DNA of 64,000 nucleotides from Rahnella rivi (GCF_019049655.1 NZ_JAFMOX010000061.1:1-64000); one strand, 5' to 3'; shown: positions 26,862 through 36,553, counted from the first letter of the stretch. The notes: generated by a model not told the origin, from the sequence alone. Numbers and translations are program-made.

Positions 26862-27869
26862 ATGAAATATCTGGTTACCGGCGCTGCAGGGTTTATTGGT
26901 TTTTATGTGTCACAACGTTTGCTTTCGGCAGGCCATACCGTTGTCGGGATGGATAATCTCAATGACTATTATGACGTCAATCTGAAACTCGCACGTCTGT
27001 CACAACTGGAAAATAAAGACGGCTTTGAGTTTTTCAAGCTGGATTTAGCCGATCGTGAGGGTATGGCGGCATTGTTTGCGGCACAGCGTTTTGATCGTGT
27101 TATTCATTTGGCTGCGCAGGCCGGTGTCCGGTATTCCATTGAGAATCCTTTAGCTTATGCAGATTCTAACCTCATAGGATTTGTTAATGTGCTGGAAGGG
27201 TGCCGTCATAATAAAGTCGGTCATTTGCTTTATGCGTCTTCCAGCTCAGTTTATGGTCTGAACAAGAAGCAACCCTTCTCAACGGATGATTCGGTTGATC
27301 ATCCCGTGTCATTGTATGCTGCGACGAAAAAAGCCAATGAATTAATGGCTCATACTTATTCGCATCTTTATCGCCTGCCAACCACCGGATTACGTTTCTT
27401 TACTGTTTACGGTCCGTGGGGGCGTCCTGATATGGCGCTGTTTAAGTTTACCAAAGCAATGATCGCCGGTCAGAGTATTGATGTTTATAACCACGGCGAA
27501 ATGCGCCGGGACTTCACATATATCGATGATATTGCCGAATCCATTGTTCGCCTGCAGGATGTCATTCCACAAGCGCAGCAGGACTGGACGGTAGAAGAAG
27601 GTTCTCCTGCCAGCAGTTCAGCGCCTTATAGTGTCTATAACATCGGTAATAACCATCCGGTGAAGCTGACGGCCTATATCAGCGCGCTTGAGAAGGCCCT
27701 TGGGATAGAAGCTGAAAAGAATATGCTGCCTATGCAGCCTGGTGACGTGCATGAAACCAGTGCCGATACACAGCCGCTGTATGAGGCTATCCACTTTAAG
27801 CCGGAAACGACGGTTGAGCAGGGCGTGCAGAACTTTGTTGACTGGTACCGCGATTTTTACCAGGTCTGA
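26862..27869 (+). CDS. NAD-dependent epimerase, probable UDP-glucuronate 4-epimerase
   Basis: A 335-residue extended SDR protein: GAAGFIGFYV (about 7-16), the SSSSVYG strand (about 124-130) and catalytic YAATKKANE (about 150-158). The GVRYSIENPLAYADSN and VYGPWGRPDMA segments are typical of CapI/GlaKP/WbnF UDP-glucuronate 4-epimerases. It is cotranscribed with ugd, which makes its substrate. The product, UDP-galacturonate, would feed capsule, O-antigen or lipopolysaccharide core. The operon ends at a strong terminator. Confidence 0.87.
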   Translation: MKYLVTGAAGFIGFYVSQRLLSAGHTVVGMDNLNDYYDVNLKLARLSQLENKDGFEFFKLDLADREGMAALFAAQRFDRVIHLAAQAGVRYSIENPLAYADSNLIGFVNVLEGCRHNKVGHLLYASSSSVYGLNKKQPFSTDDSVDHPVSLYAATKKANELMAHTYSHLYRLPTTGLRFFTVYGPWGRPDMALFKFTKAMIAGQSIDVYNHGEMRRDFTYIDDIAESIVRLQDVIPQAQQDWTVEEGSPASSSAPYSVYNIGNNHPVKLTAYISALEKALGIEAEKNMLPMQPGDVHETSADTQPLYEAIHFKPETTVEQGVQNFVDWYRDFYQV

Positions 27870-27884
27870 CATAAACTAATAACA

Positions 27885-27910
27885 AAAGGCTGCCCAGGCA
27901 GCCTTTTTTA
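27885..27910 (+). terminator. terminator after the ugd-epimerase operon
   Basis: Stem AAAGGCTGCC/GGCAGCCTTT followed by a run of T, 15 bases past the stop codon. Confidence 0.9.
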
Positions 27911-28009
27911 TTTATCAGAAATAATTCAGTTAAATCTTATGGTTGTTTAACCTGGTTTGTTTTTGATTTTTGTTGCTACCCGAAATGCATCACCCTAAAT
28001 ACATAACAA

Positions 28010-28034
28010 AAAACCCATCACAAGGATGGGTTTT
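28010..28034 (-). terminator. hns terminator
   Basis: Stem AAAACCCATC/GATGGGTTTT with 5-base loop ACAAG; on the minus strand it is followed by a T tract, 30 bases past the hns stop. Confidence 0.85.
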
Positions 28035-28066
28035 AGCATTAATAACACTGAGGTCAATAAGGGCAA

Positions 28067-28474
28067 TTACAGCAGGAAATCGTCCAGTGATTTGCCTTGC
28101 TCTTCAATTGCTTTCTTGATCACAGCTGGAGTACGACCCTGGCCAGTCCAGGTTTTGTTTTCGCCGTTCTCGTCGATATATTTGTATTTCGCAGGGCGTG
28201 CAGCACGCTTAGCTTTACCAGCAGATTTGGTAGCAGCCATTGTTTGCAGCAATTCGTTAGGATCAATGCCATCAGCAATCAGCATTTCACGGTATTGTTG
28301 CAGTTTACGTGTACGCTCTTCAATTTCAGCAGCTGCCTGAGAATCTTCTTCGCGACGTTCGTTAACAACAACTTCTAATTTCTCCAGCATCTCTTCCAGA
28401 GTTTCGAGAGTGCATTCTCTTGCTTGTGCGCGCAGAGTACGGATGTTGTTCAGAATCTTTAATGCTTCGCTCAT
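28067..28474 (-). CDS. hns: nucleoid-associated silencer H-NS
   Basis: A 135-residue protein. Residues about 1-80 form the coiled-coil oligomerisation region ([31 protein letters not shown]), then a linker, then the DNA-binding domain with [20 protein letters not shown] (about 108-127) holding the QGR hook that reads AT-rich minor grooves. H-NS silences horizontally acquired AT-rich genes and bridges DNA. The location between the sugar-nucleotide genes and tdk matches the hns-tdk neighbourhood of E. coli. Confidence 0.97.
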   Translation of the reverse strand: MSEALKILNNIRTLRAQARECTLETLEEMLEKLEVVVNERREEDSQAAAEIEERTRKLQQYREMLIADGIDPNELLQTMAATKSAGKAKRAARPAKYKYIDENGENKTWTGQGRTPAVIKKAIEEQGKSLDDFLL

Positions 28475-29021
28475 TATACTAGTCTCAAATTATATGGTGG
28501 GGGGCGTTTGGTTAATAATAGATTGCTCTTCTCTATTCTGCAATAGCCAATTTGAACACCTGACTCTAATTTACGCATTTAAAGCAAATATTGATAACAG
28601 TGTAAAAATATAGTTGAGCCGGGACACACTATTTATCTGGGGCATATAAGCTAATTTTCAATACATTCTTCAGGTGTATTCGCGTGCCGCAAGATGCGTT
28701 GTATAACTTTGCGAGACTTCGCACAAATAAAACATTTACGTCAGCATCTATTGTAAGGATATGGCAAATCAGGGCATTAATGCTACAGCCTATAGGATTT
28801 TTACCGAATTTTTAAGACTCCGCTGATCGGATCCGCTATGTATAGACAAACCAGCGTACGCATAAGGTATTACATATAAATACCGGTCAGATAAGGTAAT
28901 AAGGTGTTCAGATAACGCATTATGATTGGCGGGTTTTATAATTTCTGTTTGTAAGTTTCTGTGTTTTTTGAAAAGTCATAAAGCGTTATTCATGGATCTT
29001 ATTGGGATCGGTGACGCGATG
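28475..29021. other. hns-tdk divergent intergenic region
   Basis: A gene-free, AT-rich stretch of about 600 bases between two divergent genes. It contains the hns promoter (28515-28543) and, at its right end, a tdk promoter. AT-rich runs here may be H-NS binding sites for autoregulation, as known in E. coli. Nothing coding is supported. Confidence 0.6.
28515..28543 (-). promoter_or_regulatory. hns promoter
   Basis: Minus strand TTGCAG (28543-28538), 17-bp spacer, TATTAT (28520-28515), about 41 bases upstream of the hns ATG. Confidence 0.65.
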
Positions 29022-29050
29022 TTATCAGCCGGCAGGGGCTATGGTACAAT
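29022..29050 (+). promoter_or_regulatory. tdk promoter candidate
   Basis: TTATCA (29022-29027), 17-bp spacer, TACAAT (29045-29050), 48 bases upstream of the tdk ATG. Confidence 0.55.
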
Positions 29051-29098
29051 CCGTGCCGAAAAATTCCGCCATCCAATACTTAACGGGGTCGCCGCTTA

Positions 29099-29707
29099 AT
29101 GGCTCAACTTTATTTTTATTACTCGGCGATGAACGCCGGTAAATCGACATCTCTGTTGCAGTCTTCATATAATTATCAAGAACGTGGCATGCGTACGCTG
29201 GTCTTAACGGCGGAGTTAGATCACCGGTTTGGCGTCGGTAAGGTCAGTTCTCGTATCGGGTTGTCATCGCCTGCGGAACTTTACAATAAAGAAACCGATC
29301 TCTTTAATTTGATCGCACAGGACAGCGGCTCACAGCGCCTGAATTGCGTTTTGATAGATGAGTGTCAGTTTCTTACCAAGGCGCAGGTGTCGCAGCTTAC
29401 AGACGTCGTGGACGACCTTGATGTGCCGGTTCTGTGTTACGGATTGCGGACAGATTTCCGTGGGGAGCTTTTTGAAGGCAGCGAGTACCTGCTGGCATGG
29501 GCGGATAAGCTGGTCGAGCTTAAAACCATCTGTCACTGCGGCCGTAAGGCCAACCGTAACCTCCGCATGGATGAGAAGGGTAACGCGCTGCACGATGGCG
29601 CACAGGTGGTCATTGGCGGGGATGAGAGCTATGTGTCCGTTTGTCGCAAGCATTATAAAGAAGCCATGGCCGCGATAGCTCCCCTTGACGATACAAAGAC
29701 ACGCTAA
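29099..29707 (+). CDS. tdk: thymidine kinase
   Basis: A 202-residue type II thymidine kinase: P-loop SAMNAGKST (about 9-17), DE pair in VLIDECQFL, zinc ligands in CHCGRKA and the late VSVCRKH, and the lasso loop region. It phosphorylates thymidine to dTMP in salvage. GGGG about 10 bases upstream serves as ribosome binding site. Its transcript ends at the terminator shared with adhE. Confidence 0.96.
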   Translation: MAQLYFYYSAMNAGKSTSLLQSSYNYQERGMRTLVLTAELDHRFGVGKVSSRIGLSSPAELYNKETDLFNLIAQDSGSQRLNCVLIDECQFLTKAQVSQLTDVVDDLDVPVLCYGLRTDFRGELFEGSEYLLAWADKLVELKTICHCGRKANRNLRMDEKGNALHDGAQVVIGGDESYVSVCRKHYKEAMAAIAPLDDTKTR

Positions 29708-29796
29708 GTCAGCCGGGCCTGTGGGCGGTAGCAAACCTGTACCAGATTGAAGAGTGCCATTAAAACGTCGAGTGACGCTCCTGATGGCACAATAAA

Positions 29797-29822
29797 AAAA
29801 CCCGCCATTTGGCGGGTTTTTT
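29797..29822. terminator. bidirectional terminator between tdk and adhE
   Basis: Eleven-base-pair stem AAAACCCGCCA/TGGCGGGTTTT with 2-base loop and T tracts in both directions, between the convergent genes. Confidence 0.92.
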
Positions 29823-29843
29823 GCTTACGGGAATCTCAGCAGA

Positions 29844-32519
29844 TTATTTTTTGCTGGTTTTCTTTTCAGCTTTAGGTGCCGGAGCTGCAATGGCAACTTC
29901 ATCAGCAACATCTTCGTTGTACTCACGACCGTAGTAAGTATCCATCAGAATCTGTTTCAGTTCGGCGATCAGCGGGTAACGTGGGTTAGCACCGGTACAC
30001 TGGTCATCAAACGCATCTTCAGACAGTTTGTCTACTTTCGCCAGGAAGTCAGCTTCCTGCACACCGGCTTCACGGATTGAAGTTGGAATACCCAGATCCG
30101 CTTTGATTTCGTCCAACCAGTTCAACAGTTTCTGGATTTTCTGTGCAGTACGGTCACCAGGAGCGCCCAGACCTAAATGGTCAGCGATTTCTGCGTAACG
30201 ACGACGCGCTTGTGGGCGGTCATACTGACTGAAAGCAGTCTGTTTAGTTGGGTTATCGTTCGCGTTGTAACGGATAACGTTTGAAATCAGCATGGCGTTG
30301 GCCAGACCGTGTGGAATGTGGAACTCTGAACCCAGTTTATGGGCCATTGAGTGACATACACCCAGGAAGGCGTTCGCAAACGCGATACCAGCGATAGTGG
30401 CCGCATTGTGCACACGTTCACGAGCAACCGGGTTTTTAGAACCTTCGTGGTAGCTGGCTGGCAGGTTTTCTTTCAGTAATTTCAGCGCCTGCAGAGCCTG
30501 ACCATCAGAATATTCATTCGCCAGTACGGAAACGTAAGCTTCCAGTGCGTGAGTCACCGCATCCAGACCACCGAACGCACAAAGTGATTTCGGCATGTTC
30601 ATCACCAGGTTGGCATCAACGATAGCCATATCTGGGGTGAGCGCGTAGTCAGCCAGTGGATATTTCTGACCTGTTGCGTCATCTGTCACTACTGCAAACG
30701 GAGTGACTTCAGAACCGGTACCGGAAGTGGTAGTGACGGCGATCATTTTCGCTTTCACACCCATTTTCGGGAATTTGTAGATACGTTTACGGATATCCAT
30801 AAAGCGCAGCGCCAAATCTTCAAACTGAGTATCTGGATGTTCGTACAGAACCCACATGATTTTAGCGGCATCCATCGGTGAACCACCACCCAGCGCGATA
30901 ATCACGTCTGGTTTGAAGGAGTTCATCTGCTCAGCACCTTTACGAACGATACTCAGCGTTGGATCCGCTTCTACTTCGAAGAAGACTTCAGTTTCAATAC
31001 CGTGACCTTTCAGAACGCTGGTAATTTGGTCTGCATAGCCGTTATTGAATAAGTAGCGGTCAGTAACGATGAAGGCGCGTTTCGCTCCGTCAGTCGCCAC
31101 TTCTTCCAGTGCGATTGGCAGTGAGCCACGACGGAAGTAAATAGATTTTGGAAGTTTATGCCACAACATGTTTTCTGCTCGCTTCGCTACAGTTTTCTTG
31201 TTGATCAAGTGTTTTGGACCGACGTTTTCAGAGATGGAGTTACCACCCCATGAACCGCAGCCCAGCGTCAGAGAAGGGGCAAGTTTGAAGTTATACAGGT
31301 CACCGATACCACCCTGTGAAGCAGGGGTGTTGATCAGAATACGTGCGGTTTTCATTTTGTTGCCAAAATAATTAACACGTTCTGGTTGGTTGTCCTGGTC
31401 TGTATACAGACAAGAGGTGTGGCCGATACCGCCCATTTCTACCAGTTTTTCTGCTTTTGCTACCGCATCTTCGAAATCTTTCGCACGGTACATCGCAAGG
31501 GTAGGGGACAGTTTTTCGTGTGCAAACGGTTCTGATTCGTCAACAACGCTGACTTCACCGATTAACACTTTAGTATGAGCTGGCACTTTGATGCCGGCCA
31601 TTTCAGCGATTTTCGCGGCTGGCTGGCCTACGATTGCCGCGTTCAGGCCACCATTTTTAAGAATGATGTCGGAAACGGCTTTCAGTTCTTTACCCTGCAG
31701 CAGGTAGCCGCCGTGAGAAGAGAAACGTTCACGCACTGCGTTATAAACAGAATCAACCACGATGATGGACTGTTCAGACGCACAGATAACACCGTTATCG
31801 AAGGTTTTAGACATCAGAACGGAAGCGACAACACGTTTGATATCAGCGGTTTCATCGACGACAACCGGGGTATTACCTGCACCAACGCCAATCGCGGGTT
31901 TACCAGAGCTGTAAGCGGCTTTCACCATGCCCGGGCCACCGGTTGCCAGGATCAGGTTCAGATCCGGGTGATGCATTAACTGATTGGACAGCTCTACGCT
32001 TGGTTCATCAATCCAGCCAATGATGTCTTTTGGCGCGCCCGCAGCGATAGCGGCTTGCAGAACGATATCTGCGGCTTTGTTGGTTGCGTTTTTAGCACGT
32101 GGGTGTGGAGAGAAGATGATACCGTTACGTGTTTTCAGGCTGATCAGCGCTTTGAAAATCGCGGTAGAAGTTGGGTTAGTTGTCGGTACGATACCGCAGA
32201 TGAGGCCGATTGGCTCTGCGATAGTGATGGTACCGAAGGTGTCATCCTGACCGAGGATGCCACAGGTTTTTTCATCTTTATAAGCGTTGTAGATATATTC
32301 AGAGGCGAAGTGGTTTTTGATCACTTTGTCTTCGACGATACCCATACCGGATTCTTCAACAGCAAGTTTTGCCAGCAGAATTCGAGCATCAGCAGCAGCC
32401 AGGGCGGCGGCGGCGAAGATCTTATCTACTTGTTCTTGACTGAAGTTGGCGTATTCACGTTGTGCCTTTTTCACTCGGGCAACGAGTGCGTTCAGTTCAG
32501 CGACATTTGTTACAGCCAT
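29844..32519 (-). CDS. adhE: bifunctional acetaldehyde-CoA/alcohol dehydrogenase AdhE
   Basis: An 891-residue fusion. The N-terminal half is a CoA-acylating aldehyde dehydrogenase with the catalytic cysteine in NGVICASEQS; the C-terminal half is an iron-dependent alcohol dehydrogenase with GGGSPMDAAK and metal-ligand histidines in HSMAHKLGSEFHIPHG. It converts acetyl-CoA to ethanol, regenerating NAD+ in fermentation, and forms spirosomes. A basic/Ala-rich tail (PAPKAEKKTSKK) closes it. The start follows AGGAGAG. Upstream lies an FNR-like site (32795-32808). Confidence 0.97.
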   Translation of the reverse strand: MAVTNVAELNALVARVKKAQREYANFSQEQVDKIFAAAALAAADARILLAKLAVEESGMGIVEDKVIKNHFASEYIYNAYKDEKTCGILGQDDTFGTITIAEPIGLICGIVPTTNPTSTAIFKALISLKTRNGIIFSPHPRAKNATNKAADIVLQAAIAAGAPKDIIGWIDEPSVELSNQLMHHPDLNLILATGGPGMVKAAYSSGKPAIGVGAGNTPVVVDETADIKRVVASVLMSKTFDNGVICASEQSIIVVDSVYNAVRERFSSHGGYLLQGKELKAVSDIILKNGGLNAAIVGQPAAKIAEMAGIKVPAHTKVLIGEVSVVDESEPFAHEKLSPTLAMYRAKDFEDAVAKAEKLVEMGGIGHTSCLYTDQDNQPERVNYFGNKMKTARILINTPASQGGIGDLYNFKLAPSLTLGCGSWGGNSISENVGPKHLINKKTVAKRAENMLWHKLPKSIYFRRGSLPIALEEVATDGAKRAFIVTDRYLFNNGYADQITSVLKGHGIETEVFFEVEADPTLSIVRKGAEQMNSFKPDVIIALGGGSPMDAAKIMWVLYEHPDTQFEDLALRFMDIRKRIYKFPKMGVKAKMIAVTTTSGTGSEVTPFAVVTDDATGQKYPLADYALTPDMAIVDANLVMNMPKSLCAFGGLDAVTHALEAYVSVLANEYSDGQALQALKLLKENLPASYHEGSKNPVARERVHNAATIAGIAFANAFLGVCHSMAHKLGSEFHIPHGLANAMLISNVIRYNANDNPTKQTAFSQYDRPQARRRYAEIADHLGLGAPGDRTAQKIQKLLNWLDEIKADLGIPTSIREAGVQEADFLAKVDKLSEDAFDDQCTGANPRYPLIAELKQILMDTYYGREYNEDVADEVAIAAPAPKAEKKTSKK

Positions 32520-32794
32520 AATGCTCTCCTGATAAAGTTAAACTCTTTTAGTAAATAACCTGCCAGAGATGAGTATAGCCTTGCTATCCTCCACTGCGAG
32601 AAAGTAATTATTACTACTGTTCTCAATGTGTTATCTCTGTCTCTTTATTTGCTCAAAGAGCTTTCAGTCGTGTCGCACCCAGAGTAGATAAATTGTCATT
32701 CCGCGCCATTTTGTGAACGTTTATCTCAGAGAGTGTTCGCAAGTACCGGTGAGTGACTATGCGCAAAGCTTACCTATTTGTAGGCAGAGGGAAT

Positions 32795-32808
32795 TTGATC
32801 TGGATCAC
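32795..32808. promoter_or_regulatory. FNR-like site upstream of adhE
   Basis: TTGATCTGGATCAC matches the FNR consensus TTGAT-N4-ATCAA at 9 of 10 fixed bases. It lies 276 bp upstream of the adhE ATG. Anaerobic control of adhE is well known in E. coli; direct FNR action here is inferred. Confidence 0.5.
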
Positions 32809-32845
32809 TAAACACCAATGCTGACTCCTTTCAGCTGGGGTTTAA

Positions 32846-32860
32846 TAAGAATGATTATCA
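32846..32860. promoter_or_regulatory. Fur-like box between adhE and ychE
   Basis: TAAGAATGATTATCA matches the 7-1-7 Fur model (TGATAAT-n-ATTATCA) at 12 of 14 positions. Which gene it serves is unclear: it is 200 bp from ychE and 327 bp from adhE. Confidence 0.45.
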
Positions 32861-33059
32861 AAAAAGTGGAAACTATCTACAACTTAACGGCTTTTTGAGG
32901 CAGTAATATTACACTTTTTTAACAAAAGTGTCATTCACTGCTTTTTAATGAAATTCTGGTGATAAATACCATGAAACGACGTGGCGCCATCTTTGCAATT
33001 CCAGTACATTAGCGCCCCATCAAGACCTTCATCTACTGGCAATTTGTGCGGAGTTCTGC

Positions 33060-33704
33060 GTGAGCCAATCTTTATTAGATTTTTCAGGCTATATCAAATT
33101 TTTCGTCGGGTTGTTCGCGCTGGTTAACCCGGTAGGGATCCTGCCTGTCTTCATTAGTATGACCAGCTATCAGGCTGCCGCCGGTCGTAATAAGACCAAC
33201 ATGACGGCTAACTTATCCGTTGCCATTATATTGTCGACAGCGTTGTTCCTCGGCGATGCCATTCTGCATCTGTTTGGGATTTCCATTGATTCATTCCGCA
33301 TCGCAGGCGGCATTCTGGTTGTGACCATTGCGATGTCGATGATCAGCGGCAAGCTCGGTGAAGATAAGCAGAACAAACAAGAGAAGTCGGAAACTGCGAT
33401 CCGTGAAAATGTCGGTGTAGTGCCTTTGGCATTACCCTTGATGGCAGGGCCTGGGGCAATCAGTTCTACGATTGTCTGGAGTTCCCGCTATAACGGCTGG
33501 CAGAATCTGCTGGGTCTTACGCTGGCGATCATATTCTTTGCCTTTTGTTGCTGGCTTCTGTTCCGTGCGGCACCGCTGTTGGTTCGTTTACTGGGGCAGA
33601 CGGGCATCAACGTGATTACCCGAATCATGGGGTTGTTACTGATGTCTTTGGGCATCGAATTTATTGTGACAGGAATTAAAGCTATTTTCCCCGGCCTTCT
33701 CTAA
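33060..33704 (+). CDS. ychE: MarC family integral membrane protein YchE
   Basis: A 214-residue MarC/SNatA-type inner-membrane protein with about six helices; FFVGLFALVNPVGILPVFISM at the N-terminus and TGINVITRIMGLLLMSLGIEFIVTG near the end match YchE throughout. Relatives export small amino acids, but the substrate of YchE is not established. The GTG at 33060 is the only good start for the conserved N-terminus. Confidence 0.93.
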   Translation: MSQSLLDFSGYIKFFVGLFALVNPVGILPVFISMTSYQAAAGRNKTNMTANLSVAIILSTALFLGDAILHLFGISIDSFRIAGGILVVTIAMSMISGKLGEDKQNKQEKSETAIRENVGVVPLALPLMAGPGAISSTIVWSSRYNGWQNLLGLTLAIIFFAFCCWLLFRAAPLLVRLLGQTGINVITRIMGLLLMSLGIEFIVTGIKAIFPGLL

Positions 33705-34869
33705 TCAATACGCAGCCAAATTATCACGAGATCATAAAGGTGATTTCGTGATAATTATTACGTCTGCTTATAATCGAATGCATTAATATAGTGCAGCTAA
33801 TGGTGTAAATAAGAGCATTTGCACCCTAATGTGGCGTAAACTCCCTTCTCAGACTTCTTTTGAATCCAAGCCTTCATTTCTTCTAATAAACTTAGCTATT
33901 TTTTTGCTAAATACCCTCCTTTACTGCCCGTATTGCCGTTAATTTATCCACATCATTCTGTAAGGCTTGTGCAGGCCGTATCGAGATGTTATTAGTGTTA
34001 ACACAGCAGTTAACAGGGCTTTATCCTTGAAATCGTCAGAATGTTAACTGATTGTGTCAGTCGAGTTCTTGAGCAACCTCGCAGGAGATTTCGGACCTGT
34101 AAATTGCATTTAAGATGAGTTTAAACAGCAAGTTACCTGCTGTTTCACGGTGTAGGTATCTTGGGCGCTCAAAAGCTTAGTAACGTATAAAAGAGAATTG
34201 CGTAACAAATTTGCAAAATTAATTGGCGCCGGTATCGGGCTTCTGATAATTTTCAAATCGTCTTAACAAATGGAAAATTGTGTAGAGTCATGCTCTAAGT
34301 GAGAACGAATCTTGCAAGGCACAGAAAGATTGAAGCAATTTCATTTGTTTTTGGAGAGCAAAGTGTCGCAATACGTACCGCAAAATTATCCTCAGTCGTT
34401 TTCTTTTCGCAGGAAGACGATCTTTGCGTTACCGCCATTACACAGCTCTGAGTTGAATCTTCCCGCTCAGCAAAACAAATCTTCAGTTCTTCTTCTTAAT
34501 TGATTTCTGACGTTTGATGACGGCGGAAATGCTTTCACCTATACCGGTGACAGCCAAAAAATTTTATTTAAAGTCATTAGGAATATCAGTATGCGACTGC
34601 CTGGTGTACCTCCGGAATGAATGCCGGTGATAAACGGGGTAAGTCAAATGGAGGAGATCTTCCTTAACGATCTCTGAAACCGCATGGCGCTTAACAGCCT
34701 GACGTTTCACTTGCTTCACGCAGTAATAGGGGAAGCCATCCGCGGATGGTTACTGAATGGGGGCCTTTCTTGAGCAATTCGTTCCTGCTTGTGAAACCCG
34801 TTGACGCAGTAAGGGTTTATCTTGCGCCAGAGTGTGCAAGTTCATAATAAAAATTGGAGTTGAATGACA
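33705..34869 (+). other. long gene-free region and probable leader upstream of oppA
   Basis: More than 1.1 kb with no supported gene. Structures seen are an inverted repeat TGTTAAC/GTTAACA (33996-34015) with a third TGTTAAC at 34042-34048, AAACAGCA/TGCTGTTT (34123-34145), GAGATC/GATCTC (34654-34674), the perfect palindrome CCATCCGCGGATGG (34736-34749) and AAACCC/GGGTTT (34794-34818). The last three fall in the likely oppA 5' leader. In E. coli, oppA is controlled by Lrp and, in its leader, by the small RNA GcvB and polyamines. Confidence 0.5.
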
Positions 34870-36510
34870 ATGACCAACATCACAAAAAAAAATCTGCTGG
34901 CTGCCTGCATCATGGCTGCGGTTGGCGCCATTTCCATTAATACCGCCTTTGCAGCCACCGTGCCTGCTGGCGTGACCCTGTCAGACAAGCAAGAGCTGGT
35001 ACGTAACAACGGTTCAGAAGTACAGTCCCTTGATCCGCATAAAGTGGAAGGCGTACCTGAATCCAACGTGATCCGTGATCTGATGGAAGGCCTGGTCAAT
35101 ACCGACAGCAAAGACGGCAGTGTGATCCCTGGTGTTGCCACCAGCTGGGATAATAAAGATTTCAAAGTCTGGACCTTCCACCTGCGTCCGGAAGCAAAAT
35201 GGTCTAACGGCGATCCTGTGACTGCTCAGGATTTCGTATACAGCTGGCAGCGCCTGGCTGACCCAAAAACCGCTTCTCCTTATGAAAGCTACCTGCAATA
35301 CGGCCACATCGAAAACATCGATGACATCATCAGTGGTAAAAAAAGCCCTGATACGCTGGGTGTGAAAGCGATTGATGACCATACTCTGCAAGTGACCCTG
35401 ACTGAGCCAGTACCGTATTTTGTCAAAATGCTGTCTCACACCGCGATGAAGCCGGTGAACAAAAGTGTTGTTGAGAAATTTGGCGACAAATGGACTCAAC
35501 CAGAAAACTACGTCAGCAATGGCGCATACAAACTGAAAGCATGGACCGTCAACGAACGTATCGTGCTCGAACGTAGCCCGACTTACTGGGACAACGCCAA
35601 AACTGTGATTAACCAGGTTACCTATCTGCCAATTTCTTCAGAAGTGACAGACGTTAACCGCTACCGCAGTGGCGAAATCGACATGACTTACAACAACATG
35701 CCGATTGAACTGTTCCAGAAGCTGAAAAAAGAAATCCCTACCGAAGTTCATGTTGACCCGTACCTGTGTACTTACTACTACGAAATCAACAACCAGAAAG
35801 CACCATTCACTGATTCACGCGTTCGTGAAGCACTGAAACTGGGCCTGGATCGCGACATCATCGTGAACAAGGTGAAAGCGCAGGGCGACCTGCCAGCCTA
35901 CAGCTACACCCCTCCTTACACCGACGGCGCAAAACTGACGCCTCCGGCCTGGTTCAAAGAGACTCAGGATCAGCGCAACACCGAAGCGAAAAAACTGCTG
36001 GCTGAAGCGGGTTACACACCGGCTAAACCTCTGACCTTCGAACTGCTGTACAACACCTCTGACCTGCACAAAAAACTGGCTATCGCCGCAGCGGCTATCT
36101 GGAAGAAAAACCTGGGCGTTGATGTGAAACTGGTTAACCAGGAGTGGAAAACCTTCCTCGACAGCCGTCATCAGGGCAACTTCGATGTGGCGCGTGCCGG
36201 CTGGTGCTCTGACTACAACGAACCTTCTTCTTTCCTGAACACCATGCTGTCTGACAGCAGCAACAACACCTCTCACTATAAGAGCGCAGCGTTTGATAAA
36301 GCGATTGCTGACACTCTGACCGCGAAGACGGATGACGAGCGTGCTGATCTGTATCAGAAAGCTGAAACCCAGCTGGATAAAGATTCCGTTATCGTGCCTG
36401 TTTATTACTACGTGAACGCGCGTCTGGTGAAACCTTACGTTGGCGGTTACACCGGTAAAGATCCACAGGACAACGTCTACGTGAAAGATCTGTACATCAT
36501 CAAACACTAA
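34870..36510 (+). CDS. oppA: periplasmic oligopeptide-binding protein OppA
   Basis: A 546-residue secreted protein that captures oligopeptides for the Opp importer. Signal peptide: basic MTNITKKN, hydrophobic core, cleavage after the second alanine of AFAA near residue 26. The mature part matches enterobacterial OppA along its length (VRNNGSEVQSLDPHKVEGVPESN; TYYYEINNQKAPF; RAGWCSDYNEPSSFLNTM). ATG at 34870 is chosen because family members start MTNIT; an ATG two codons upstream is possible but lies only 4 bases from GGAG. A terminator follows, so oppA is probably made in excess over oppBCDF. Confidence 0.95.
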   Translation: MTNITKKNLLAACIMAAVGAISINTAFAATVPAGVTLSDKQELVRNNGSEVQSLDPHKVEGVPESNVIRDLMEGLVNTDSKDGSVIPGVATSWDNKDFKVWTFHLRPEAKWSNGDPVTAQDFVYSWQRLADPKTASPYESYLQYGHIENIDDIISGKKSPDTLGVKAIDDHTLQVTLTEPVPYFVKMLSHTAMKPVNKSVVEKFGDKWTQPENYVSNGAYKLKAWTVNERIVLERSPTYWDNAKTVINQVTYLPISSEVTDVNRYRSGEIDMTYNNMPIELFQKLKKEIPTEVHVDPYLCTYYYEINNQKAPFTDSRVREALKLGLDRDIIVNKVKAQGDLPAYSYTPPYTDGAKLTPPAWFKETQDQRNTEAKKLLAEAGYTPAKPLTFELLYNTSDLHKKLAIAAAAIWKKNLGVDVKLVNQEWKTFLDSRHQGNFDVARAGWCSDYNEPSSFLNTMLSDSSNNTSHYKSAAFDKAIADTLTAKTDDERADLYQKAETQLDKDSVIVPVYYYVNARLVKPYVGGYTGKDPQDNVYVKDLYIIKH

Positions 36511-36521
36511 TCAGTGAAAAG

Positions 36522-36553
36522 AACAGGGCATCCCCGAGCTGCCCTGTTTTTTA
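36522..36553 (+). terminator. partial terminator between oppA and oppB
   Basis: Nine-base-pair stem AACAGGGCA/TGCCCTGTT with 9-base loop followed by T residues. Its place inside the operon suggests it reduces transcription of oppBCDF relative to oppA. Confidence 0.8.

Larger units (their letters stand above)
32520..33059. other. adhE-ychE divergent intergenic region
   Basis: About 540 bases with no gene. It holds an FNR-like site (32795-32808) and a Fur-like site (32846-32860), described separately. The length fits a long adhE leader as in E. coli, where translation depends on RNase III processing; no such structure was verified here. Confidence 0.5.

Noticed and set aside
34312..34503. 63-codon plus-strand frame between ychE and oppA
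   Set aside because: It has a weak non-ATG start, no family match and lies in AT-rich spacer DNA.
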